Shown: in pieces, positions 1-5,508 of the stretch | How positions within the stretch are numbered: the first letter of the stretch is position 1 | Layout: each line of letters starts with the position of its first letter | Source: Spirochaetales bacterium | GTDB taxonomy: Bacteria; Spirochaetota; Spirochaetia; B11-G9 | NCBI GenBank assembly: GCA_027077185.1 | Contig: JALTGJ010000010.1 | Location: 1-5,508 of the forward strand | Direction of reading: 5' to 3' | DNA length: 5,508 bases | The notes under the pieces: generated by a model | Told to the model about the DNA's origin: nothing | The model's input: the letters and a program-made list of their open reading frames with translations, nothing else | Database searches by the model: none | Program-made: the position numbers and the translations under genes

Positions 1-648
1 GAAGTCAATATTTATGATATTCCAATTGCTCAAATTACAGAGCAGTATCTGTCATACATAAAATTGGCAAAAAAGTCTAACCTGGATGATCTGACTGATT
101 TTTTTTTAATGGCTGCAACTCTATTACTAATAAAATCTAAAATGCTTCTCCCCATCGAAGTAAATTTTGATGATGAAATGGACGATCCCAGACAGGAACT
201 GGTTGACCGTCTAATTGAATACCAAAAGTATAAAAAATTCTCTGAACTAATGGCAGTTAAAGAAGAAGAAGCTGAATGGCATATTGAACGAAATAAAAAA
301 CAGGCAATCTTACCCTTTCCTGAAAATGATGATCTATGGGAAAAGATTGATGTATGGGATCTTCTAAGTACATTTTCCACAATTGTTTCGTCCTTAAGTA
401 CAGAAAGAATTATTGATTTATATGAAGAAGTATCAGTTAATGAAAAATTAAGTTTAATAAATGAACTTCTTGAAGACAGGGGAGAATTCTTTTTTACAGA
501 TTTAATAGTAAAGGATAATTCTACTTTGGATATTATATGTGCTTTTCTTGCTATTCTAGAGTCTGTTAAATCAAGAAACATTATTATATTACAGAATAAA
601 TTATTTGGAGATATCAAAATTAAAGCCAAGGGTAATAAAGGAGAATGA
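1..648 (+). CDS. scpA: Segregation and condensation protein A (kleisin), 5' end missing
   Basis: ScpA is the kleisin subunit of the bacterial SMC-ScpAB condensin. It bridges the two SMC heads and helps compact and segregate the chromosome. The frame is open from base 1 and gives 215 residues. The family is usually about 240-260, so some 25-40 N-terminal residues lie outside the window. Visible hallmarks, in window numbering, are the DIPIAQITEQYLSYI stretch (residues 6-20), a FFLMAATLLLIKSKMLLP helix (34-51) of the SMC-neck-binding region, an acidic middle, and the C-terminal winged-helix signature FLAILESVKSRNIIILQ followed by a FGDIKI tail, which contacts the SMC head. A TTG at 64 could be mistaken for a start, but the conserved sequence upstream shows it is internal. 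The gene overlaps scpB by 4 bp (ATGA), which suggests translational coupling and a balanced ScpA:ScpB supply. Family assignment is very secure. Confidence 0.95.
   Translation, partial: EVNIYDIPIAQITEQYLSYIKLAKKSNLDDLTDFFLMAATLLLIKSKMLLPIEVNFDDEMDDPRQELVDRLIEYQKYKKFSELMAVKEEEAEWHIERNKKQAILPFPENDDLWEKIDVWDLLSTFSTIVSSLSTERIIDLYEEVSVNEKLSLINELLEDRGEFFFTDLIVKDNSTLDIICAFLAILESVKSRNIIILQNKLFGDIKIKAKGNKGE
637..643 (+). promoter_or_regulatory. Ribosome-binding site for scpB with unusually short spacing
   Basis: AAAGGAG lies in the last codons of scpA and ends only one base before the ATG at 645. This is tighter than the usual 5-9 bases. Either coupling through the ATGA overlap makes the spacing unimportant, or initiation also uses CTG at 651, which would be 7 bases away. 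The motif is visible; its use is inference. Confidence 0.5.
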
Positions 649-1184
649 AACTGGAAAAAGAAGTTGCATTAATAGAAGCAGTATTGTTTTTGGAAAATGA
701 TCCGGTAGATATTAAATACCTGTCAAAAATTACTCATTTCTCTTCTGCTGTGGTCGAGGAATCTTTGGATCAATTAAAGGAAATATACTCAGCAGATAAT
801 CGGGGCCTTGAGATTACCAGTATTGGAGATGGACTGCAGTTAATACCAAAGCTGGAATTGTGGGAGTTTCTTAAAGATACCTATGGAAGAAAAAATGAAA
901 ATAAATTATCAAAAGCTGCATTGGAAACTCTTTCCATTATTGCTTATTCCCAACCGGTTACCCGGGGAGAGATAGAAAATATTAGAGGTGTTTCTCCTGA
1001 TAGTATGATGAAACTGTTAATTAATAAAAATTTTATTAAAGATGTAGGTAAGAAAGACGTTCCGGGAAAGCCCGTACAATATGGAACAACTAAAGAATTT
1101 CTTAAAGCATTCAGGCTGTCAAGTATTGCAGATTTACCAAAGCTGGATGAAATTGAGCAGGATAGGTTTGAATTAAATGGATAA
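645..1184 (+). CDS. scpB: Segregation and condensation protein B
   Basis: ScpB is a dimeric tandem winged-helix protein that binds the middle of ScpA and completes the SMC-ScpAB condensin on the nucleoid. The product has 179 residues, normal for the family (about 170-200). The N-terminal winged helix begins with the typical EKEVALIEAVLFLENDPVD segment. The second one carries the family signature ALETLSIIAYSQPVTRGEIE (residues 92-111), then IRGVSPDSMMKLL, then a GKPVQYGTT turn (141-149), and it ends with FLKAFRLSSIADLP. The ATG overlaps the scpA stop by 4 bp and fits the family N-terminus, though the Shine-Dalgarno is very close to it. The 3' end overlaps the next gene by 8 bp if that gene starts at 1177. 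Nothing is broken or missing. Identification is secure. Confidence 0.95.
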   Translation: MKLEKEVALIEAVLFLENDPVDIKYLSKITHFSSAVVEESLDQLKEIYSADNRGLEITSIGDGLQLIPKLELWEFLKDTYGRKNENKLSKAALETLSIIAYSQPVTRGEIENIRGVSPDSMMKLLINKNFIKDVGKKDVPGKPVQYGTTKEFLKAFRLSSIADLPKLDEIEQDRFELNG

Positions 1185-1920
1185 AGAAAAAAAGGATACT
1201 ATGCGGTTACAGGTATTTATGGCAAAAAGCGGGATTGCCTCCCGCAGACGCTGTGAGGTATTAATTTCACAAGGAGATGTAACTGTCAACGGAAAAACAG
1301 TAATAGAAATGGGATACAAGGTAAGTCCTGATGATACGGTTATATATAAAGGAAGAAAACTTGGTATCTTAAAAAACAAAATATATCTTGCACTTAACAA
1401 GCCCTCGTTATATTTATGCAGTAACAGTGATCCTCAAAACAGAAACCTTGCTATTGATCTTATAAAATCAGATTTTCCCCAGCGAATGTACAATGTTGGA
1501 AGATTGGATTATTTGTCTACAGGTTTAATATTTTTTACCAATGATGGTGATTTTACAAAAATTGTTGCACATCCTTCCTCGGGTATAGAAAAAGATTATA
1601 TAGTAGAAACAAAACAGGCTATTGATGAAACAATTCTTAAAGACTTTATAAAGGGTGTTACTATTGAAGGCGAAAAGTATAAATTACATGCTTATAAATA
1701 TAAAACGAAATTTAAGGTAAAATTAACTCTCTTAGAGGGTAAAAACAGAGAAATCCGGCGTTTTTTTCAATCCCGAAATTTAAAAATACGTAAATTACAT
1801 AGAGTTAAAATAGGAATAGTAGAGCTGGAAAATATCCCTTCAGGAAGTTATCGCTATCTTACAGAAAAAGAAGTGGCATGGTTCCTGAAAAAGGGTAAAA
1901 AGGAGAAAGGTCTCAAATGA
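1177..1920 (+). CDS. rluB: rRNA pseudouridine synthase, RluB/RsuA family
   Basis: This enzyme converts a specific uridine of rRNA to pseudouridine during ribosome assembly. The product has 247 residues. An S4 RNA-binding domain covers about residues 9-58 (RLQVFMAKSGIASRRRCE, then VTVNGK). The catalytic domain follows with LNKP (73-76) and the active-site motif GRLDYLSTGL, with predicted nucleophile Asp111, followed by TNDGDF. Further on are EGKNREIRRFF and IPSGSYRYLTEKE near the end. The family contains RluB (23S), RsuA (16S), RluE and RluF. RluB is favoured because RluB-type genes sit beside scpAB in several phyla, but the target base cannot be read from sequence. The start is uncertain: ATG 1177 has only weak upstream purines. 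ATG 1201 gives the classic MRLQ..A..GIASRR N-terminus and has AAAGGA four bases upstream. The gene overlaps cmk by 4 bp. Confidence 0.9.
   Translation: MDKEKKDTMRLQVFMAKSGIASRRRCEVLISQGDVTVNGKTVIEMGYKVSPDDTVIYKGRKLGILKNKIYLALNKPSLYLCSNSDPQNRNLAIDLIKSDFPQRMYNVGRLDYLSTGLIFFTNDGDFTKIVAHPSSGIEKDYIVETKQAIDETILKDFIKGVTIEGEKYKLHAYKYKTKFKVKLTLLEGKNREIRRFFQSRNLKIRKLHRVKIGIVELENIPSGSYRYLTEKEVAWFLKKGKKEKGLK
1191..1196 (+). promoter_or_regulatory. Possible ribosome-binding site for an rluB start at 1201
   Basis: AAAGGA stands four bases before ATG 1201, inside the frame that opens at 1177. It is better than anything in front of 1177, where the nearest purine runs (1159-1162 and 1164-1166) are 10-14 bases away. 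It supports the shorter product, 239 residues instead of 247, which begins right at the S4 domain. Confidence 0.4.
1897..1910 (+). promoter_or_regulatory. Ribosome-binding site for cmk
   Basis: The purine run AAAAAGGAGAAAGG at the end of rluB precedes the cmk ATG at 1917. The AGGAG core is 11 bases away and the second AAAGG is 6 bases away, so the ATG is well served. Together with the ATGA overlap this fixes the cmk start. Confidence 0.7.
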
Positions 1921-2558
1921 TTGTAGCACTCGATGGTCCTGCTGGTGTAGGGAAAAGTACAATTGCGAAAATAATAGCTGCTAAAGCTTCTCTTTTTTAT
2001 GTTAATTCGGGAAATTTTTATCGGGGAATTACTTATCAGTCTATTAGGAAAGGATTAACAGTCAGTAACACAGAGGCAATTATTAAATTAGCAGAACAAA
2101 TAAAATTTTCAATTCATGACAATAAACTTTTTATTAATAATGAAGATCTGGAAGATAAACTTCATTCTGATAGTGTTGATTCACTTGTTGCACAAATATC
2201 ATCCATTGTTAAAGTTAGAAAAATCGTTAACGAGGCTATAAGAAACAGTACTGTATCTATGGATATCATTGTAGAAGGCAGAGATATAAGTACTGTTGTT
2301 TTTCCTCATGCAGACTTAAAGGTGTATCTGGATGCTTCTGTAGAAACCAGAGCAGAAAGAAGGTTCAAACAAGGGACAAGCTCTCTTTCTCTTAAAGAAA
2401 TAGCCGCGAGTATTAAAGTAAGAGATTCAATTGATATATCAAAACCCGAAGGAAGTTTAAAAATTTCTGATGACGCACTTTATTTAGACACATCGGACTT
2501 GACCATAGACGAAGTTTGTGAGAAAGTGGTACAGAAATTATACAGTATGAAAGAATAA
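1917..2558 (+). CDS. cmk: Cytidylate (CMP/dCMP) kinase, divergent at substrate-site positions
   Basis: CMP kinase phosphorylates CMP and dCMP with ATP in pyrimidine nucleotide recycling. The product has 213 residues; E. coli Cmk, from memory, has 227. The N-terminal P-loop is GPAGVGKST (residues 7-15). NSGNFYRG (30-37) matches the substrate loop usually written DTGAMYR. EGRDISTVVFPHA (120-132) matches the GRDMGTVVFP signature. The lid region has RAERR, and RDSIDISK (169-176) is followed by DDALYLDTS. By hand alignment with recalled E. coli Cmk, Arg41, Arg110, Arg131, Asp132, Arg181 and Asp185 are kept. Asp35 becomes Asn30, Arg92 His83, Ser101 Ala92, Asp129 Glu120 and Arg188 Lys176. The fold and P-loop are intact, so it is probably active, perhaps with altered kinetics. 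It overlaps rluB by 4 bp and ends 23 bp before rpsA, a pairing found in many bacteria. Confidence 0.92.
   Translation: MIVALDGPAGVGKSTIAKIIAAKASLFYVNSGNFYRGITYQSIRKGLTVSNTEAIIKLAEQIKFSIHDNKLFINNEDLEDKLHSDSVDSLVAQISSIVKVRKIVNEAIRNSTVSMDIIVEGRDISTVVFPHADLKVYLDASVETRAERRFKQGTSSLSLKEIAASIKVRDSIDISKPEGSLKISDDALYLDTSDLTIDEVCEKVVQKLYSMKE
2516..2544 (+). promoter_or_regulatory. Weak candidate sigma-70-type promoter for rpsA inside cmk
   Basis: TTGTGA (2516-2521) and TATACA (2539-2544) are separated by 17 bases. Each hexamer matches four of six consensus positions. A transcript from here would begin near 2551 and leave a leader of about 30 bases that includes the rpsA ribosome-binding site. S1 is needed in large amounts, so a private promoter is plausible, but matches this weak are frequent by chance in AT-rich DNA. 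Confidence 0.2.
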
Positions 2559-2563
2559 ATTCC

Positions 2564-2569
2564 AGGAGA
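2564..2569 (+). promoter_or_regulatory. Ribosome-binding site for rpsA
   Basis: AGGAGA lies in the 23-bp gap between cmk and rpsA, with 12 bases to the ATG at 2582. This is slightly long but the only good match, and no other ATG lies in between. It separates rpsA translation from cmk, in contrast to the overlapping junctions upstream. Confidence 0.65.
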
Positions 2570-2581
2570 ATTATCACTATT

Positions 2582-4294
2582 ATGACAGAGAGCGAAACGG
2601 ATATTACCAAAGATTCAGAAACTTCATTACAGGAAGAGTATCTTAACTCTTTCAATGACCTGGAAGAGGGTCAGCTTATAGATGGTACGGTAATTGAAAT
2701 CAGTACTGAAAGCGTCTTTATTGATGTAGGTTACAAATCAGAAGGTAAAATACCTATAGATGAATTTGAAGTTAAACCTAAAATTGGCGATACAGTAAGT
2801 GTTGTTCTTGTTCATAAAGAGGGTAAAAGCGGTCAGGTTATTGTTTCTAAAGAAAAAGCTGATGCCAAAGTATTCTGGAAAGACATTAAAATTGCATTTC
2901 AGGAAAAAACTCCAGTCAGTGGAAAGTTCATACGTTCAAATAAGGGTGGATTTGAAGTAGATTTAGGACATGATATCATTGGATTCTGTCCTCTTTCCAA
3001 AACAGATATTGTAAGAGTCGAAAATCCTGAAGACTATATTGGTAAAGAATCAAAATTTATCTTTGAAAGACTGTACAGTGATAACAAATTAAAAATAGTT
3101 GTTTCACGTCGAAATTATCTGGAAAGAGAAATTGCCGAAAAGAAAGCCAAATTTTTTGCAGAAACTGAACTTGATTCAGTCGTAACAGGAAAGGTCAAAA
3201 GCTTTACATCCTTTGGCGCTTTTATTGATCTTGGTGGCTTTGATGGATTACTGCATATAAATGATATGAGCTGGGGTCATGTTACAAGACCAAAAGATTA
3301 TGTAAAAAAAGATCAGAATATTGAACTAAAGGTTATTAAACTTGATCCTGAAAACCAGAAGATAAATCTTTCATTAAAGCACTTTTCTCCGGATCCATGG
3401 TCTGTTTTTGAAGAGAAATATGCTGTTGATGATGTTGTTAAGGGGAAAGTTACAAAATTATCTAATTTTGGTGCTTTTATAGAAATAGAAGAAGGTATAG
3501 AAGGTTTGGTTCATATTTCAGAACTGTCCTGGGTCAAAAGAGTTAAGCATCCCTCTGAAGTTCTGGCCATAGGTGACGAAGTAGAAACCAAAATTCTTGG
3601 TTATGATCTTGAGAGCGGTCGTGTTTCTCTGGGACTTAAACAGGTTTTGGATAACCCCTGGGATAATATCGAAGAAACTTTTCCAGTAGGACACAGATTA
3701 AAATCAAAAATTGTAAAATTAACAAATGCCGGAGCTTTTGTAGAGTTGACTGAAGGCATTGACGGCTTCCTTCATGTGGATGACCTCTCATGGACAAAAA
3801 GAATAAAAAATCCCGGTTCAATGCTGAAAGTGGGAGATGAAATTGAAGTATCTATCTTAAGTCTGGATAAGACGGCTCACAGGATAAGGCTGGGGTATAA
3901 ACAGTTAACAGATGATCCCTGGAATTATCTTCGTAAAAATTTCCCTAAGAATAGTCCCATTGATGGAGAAATAACAAATATTACGGATTTTGGAGTATTT
4001 GTTAAAGTTATTGGCGACATTGAAGGATTAGTTAGTAAATATAATCTTGTGGAACCCGGAGCAGATGATTCGAGAGATGAGGATTATCTTTCAAGATTTA
4101 AAGTTGGTCAAAAGGTTAAAGCACTTATTACCGAGCTTAATCCTAAAACCCAGCGTTTGTCCTTATCAATAAAAGACTATGAAAAGAGTATACAAAGAAA
4201 AGAAATATCAAAGTATATACATGATGAGGAAGATGAATCGACTGCAACCTTTGGGGATTTCCTGAAAGGAATGGATTCCGATTCTCAAAACTAA
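2582..4294 (+). CDS. rpsA: 30S ribosomal protein S1, six S1 domains
   Basis: S1 binds mRNA on the small ribosomal subunit and helps initiation and unfolding of structured leaders. The product has 570 residues; E. coli S1 has 557. A short acidic N-terminal segment (about 1-30) ending in EEYLNSFNDLEEGQ resembles the helix that docks E. coli S1 on protein S2. Six OB-fold S1 domains follow, at about 31-100, 110-185, 196-270, 280-357, 367-444 and 455-540. Domains 1 and 2 are the divergent, ribosome-binding type. Domains 3 to 5 carry clear GAF[IV] and G[LF]LH[IV] motifs and end in PW at 272-273, 359-360 and 446-447, exactly 87 residues apart. Domain 6 is more diverged (FGVFVKV, EGLVSK). An acidic tail contains ATFGDFLK (555-562). 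It lies directly after cmk in a different frame, so the two are separate proteins here. Confidence 0.96.
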   Translation: MTESETDITKDSETSLQEEYLNSFNDLEEGQLIDGTVIEISTESVFIDVGYKSEGKIPIDEFEVKPKIGDTVSVVLVHKEGKSGQVIVSKEKADAKVFWKDIKIAFQEKTPVSGKFIRSNKGGFEVDLGHDIIGFCPLSKTDIVRVENPEDYIGKESKFIFERLYSDNKLKIVVSRRNYLEREIAEKKAKFFAETELDSVVTGKVKSFTSFGAFIDLGGFDGLLHINDMSWGHVTRPKDYVKKDQNIELKVIKLDPENQKINLSLKHFSPDPWSVFEEKYAVDDVVKGKVTKLSNFGAFIEIEEGIEGLVHISELSWVKRVKHPSEVLAIGDEVETKILGYDLESGRVSLGLKQVLDNPWDNIEETFPVGHRLKSKIVKLTNAGAFVELTEGIDGFLHVDDLSWTKRIKNPGSMLKVGDEIEVSILSLDKTAHRIRLGYKQLTDDPWNYLRKNFPKNSPIDGEITNITDFGVFVKVIGDIEGLVSKYNLVEPGADDSRDEDYLSRFKVGQKVKALITELNPKTQRLSLSIKDYEKSIQRKEISKYIHDEEDESTATFGDFLKGMDSDSQN

Positions 4295-4297
4295 ATT

Positions 4298-5508
4298 ATG
4301 CTGACATCGAACATCGATGGAAAAAGGCTTGCAACTCTTATTGAAATTAATAATTTAATTAATTTTGATTATCAGGATGCACATTCTCTATTGTCCAGAA
4401 TCCTTGAATCTGCCACTCGTCTTACATTTGGAGAGGCATCTTCGCTTCTTCTGGTAAATAATGAAAATAATAAGTTGTATTTTGAAATTTCAATTGGCAG
4501 TAAAAAACAGGAATTAAAGAAATATTCTTTAAATATGGGAGAGGGAATTGCAGGCTGGGTGGCAAAGAACAGTACTTCTCTAATTGTTAATGATGTTGAT
4601 ACTGATCCCCGTTATTTTGCAGAAATAGGTGATAAGATTGGTTTTAATACTAAATCCATATTGGCAGTTCCCATGCTCATTAAAGAAAAATGTGTTGGTG
4701 TTATAGAGATTATAAATAGAAGTGACGGTGGCTATTTTACAAATGAAGATTTGCAATGGCTTGAAATGTTCGCATCACAATCTGCAATTGCTATAAAAAA
4801 TTCCAAAGAATATGAACGTGTAAAAAAAGAAGTTAATTTACTCCAGGAAAGGGTTGGTAAGAGCAGTGAAACATATCACACTCTTATAGGTTCCAGTAAA
4901 ATAATTCAGGATAAACTTGCTATCGCACATAAAATAGCTGTTACAGAGTCTTCTGTTCTTATTACAGGAGAGAGCGGTGTCGGAAAGGAATTATTTGCAG
5001 AACAAATACATCTAAACAGCACCAGAAGCAGTTTACCTTTTATTCGGGTAAATTGCGCTTCTCTTCCTGAAAACCTGATCGAAAATGAACTTTTTGGACA
5101 TGTTAAAGGAGCATTTACAGATGCTGTAAAAGAAACCCGGGGACGTTTTGAAATTGCTGACGGAGGTACTATCTTTCTTGACGAAATAGGGGAGATCCCT
5201 TTAAATTTACAATCCAAACTTTTAAGGGTTCTGCAGCATAAGGTTTTTGAGAAGCTTGGGTCAAGTAATTCAATTAACGTTGATGTTCGAATAGTTGCTG
5301 CAACCAATATTAATATGGAAGACGCTCTTAAAAATGGACGTTTTAGAAAAGATCTTTACTATAGATTAAATGTTCTTCCTTTTTTTATACCTCCTTTACG
5401 GGATCATAAAGAGGATATACCTGAACTTGCTAATTTTTTTCTGGATAGAATTAAGTCAAAAACAAATAAACATTTATTGAAGTTTACAGATGAGGCAATG
5501 GGTGCTTT
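4298..5508 (+). CDS. GAF-domain sigma-54-dependent transcriptional activator (enhancer-binding protein), 3' end missing
   Basis: This is an FhlA/NifA/NorR-like activator that uses ATP to open sigma-54 RNA polymerase complexes. The window shows 403 residues. A GAF sensor domain covers about 10-168 (LNMGEGIAGWVA, ILAVPM, GVIEIINR, then a F..EDL..L..FA helix). A short charged helical linker (about 169-192) follows. The AAA+ domain begins near 195: Walker A GESGVGKE (224-231), ELFGHVKGAFTDA (264-276), Walker B TIFLDEIGE (291-299), sensor I RIVAATN, arginine region FRKDLYYRLNVLP, and PPLRDHKEDIP. The sigma-54 contact loop has Asp275 where the consensus GAFTGA has Gly. The expected C-terminal Fis-type helix-turn-helix is past the edge. 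The start at 4298 gives a natural LATLIEINNLI N-terminus, but no Shine-Dalgarno is visible. It begins three bases after the rpsA stop, in the same frame, so reinitiation is likely. The GAF ligand is unknown. Confidence 0.93.
   Translation, partial: MLTSNIDGKRLATLIEINNLINFDYQDAHSLLSRILESATRLTFGEASSLLLVNNENNKLYFEISIGSKKQELKKYSLNMGEGIAGWVAKNSTSLIVNDVDTDPRYFAEIGDKIGFNTKSILAVPMLIKEKCVGVIEIINRSDGGYFTNEDLQWLEMFASQSAIAIKNSKEYERVKKEVNLLQERVGKSSETYHTLIGSSKIIQDKLAIAHKIAVTESSVLITGESGVGKELFAEQIHLNSTRSSLPFIRVNCASLPENLIENELFGHVKGAFTDAVKETRGRFEIADGGTIFLDEIGEIPLNLQSKLLRVLQHKVFEKLGSSNSINVDVRIVAATNINMEDALKNGRFRKDLYYRLNVLPFFIPPLRDHKEDIPELANFFLDRIKSKTNKHLLKFTDEAMGA

Noticed and set aside
30..629. Long open frame of 199 codons on the minus strand opposite scpA
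   Set aside because: The + strand encodes an unmistakable ScpA across the whole stretch. The antisense product is rich in Ser, Ile and Phe, as expected from the complement of an AT-rich gene, and shows no known motif.
1173..1400. Short minus-strand open frame opposite the start of rluB
   Set aside because: It covers the conserved S4 domain on the + strand and has no motif or convincing ribosome-binding site of its own. The same reasoning excludes the minus-strand frames at 2413-2655 and 3636-3821.
1876..1892. TGGCATGG... sequence resembling the -24 part of a sigma-54 promoter
   Set aside because: The -12 GC element is absent at the required distance, and the sequence is inside the conserved end of rluB. 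I found no convincing -24/-12 site in the window.
3170..3923. Internal repetition of about 261 bp in rpsA
   Set aside because: This is the normal 87-residue spacing of successive S1 domains 3 to 5, not a DNA repeat or recent duplication.
4304..4317. Tandem direct repeat of ACATCGA at the start of the activator gene
   Set aside because: Only two 7-base copies, coding for TSNID. This can arise by chance and shows no hairpin or operator-like symmetry beyond a short CATCGATG.
4716..4755. N-R...F-x3-D pattern in the GAF domain, similar to the NKxnFx3DE signature of cyclic-nucleotide GAF domains
   Set aside because: The match is partial (Arg for Lys, Leu for the final Glu), and similar residues occur in many GAF domains that do not bind cyclic nucleotides. 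No ligand can be inferred.
4906..5307. Minus-strand open frame of 133 codons opposite the AAA+ domain
   Set aside because: It lies over Walker A, the GAFTDA loop and Walker B of the activator, has no recognisable domain, and is explained by the codon use of the sense gene.

Overview
The window is AT-rich and densely coded. It holds six genes, all on the + strand: scpA (5' end missing), scpB, an rluB-type pseudouridine synthase, cmk, rpsA, and the first part of a GAF-AAA+ sigma-54 activator gene that runs off the right edge. Junctions are overlaps of 4, 8 and 4 bp and gaps of 23 and 3 bp. No intergenic stretch exceeds 23 bp, and I see no terminator, RNA gene, insertion sequence or CRISPR array. 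The whole window reads as one long operon or part of one.

Organism: S1 with six full domains argues against Firmicutes, whose S1-like proteins are usually shorter. The order scpA-scpB-rluB-cmk-rpsA, with cmk directly before rpsA, and an FhlA/NifA-like GAF activator suggest a low-GC Gram-negative bacterium. A spirochaete of the Spirochaetales/Treponema type is my best guess. This rests on gene order and protein style from memory and has not been searched.

Layout: bases 1-1184 encode the two non-SMC subunits of the bacterial condensin (kleisin ScpA and its winged-helix partner ScpB). Bases 1177-1920 encode an S4-domain rRNA pseudouridine synthase. Bases 1917-2558 encode CMP kinase. Bases 2582-4294 encode ribosomal protein S1, with an optional weak promoter candidate inside the end of cmk and a good ribosome-binding site. 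Bases 4298-5508 encode the sigma-54 enhancer-binding protein, which starts three bases after the rpsA stop, in the same frame and without a visible Shine-Dalgarno sequence.

The set joins chromosome segregation, ribosome maturation and translation, and pyrimidine nucleotide supply. This growth-related grouping is seen in many bacteria. The unusual members are the activator at the end, whose sigma-54 contact loop reads GAFTDA instead of GAFTGA, and a CMP kinase with several changes at positions that bind substrate in the E. coli enzyme. I do not see a wholly new system here.
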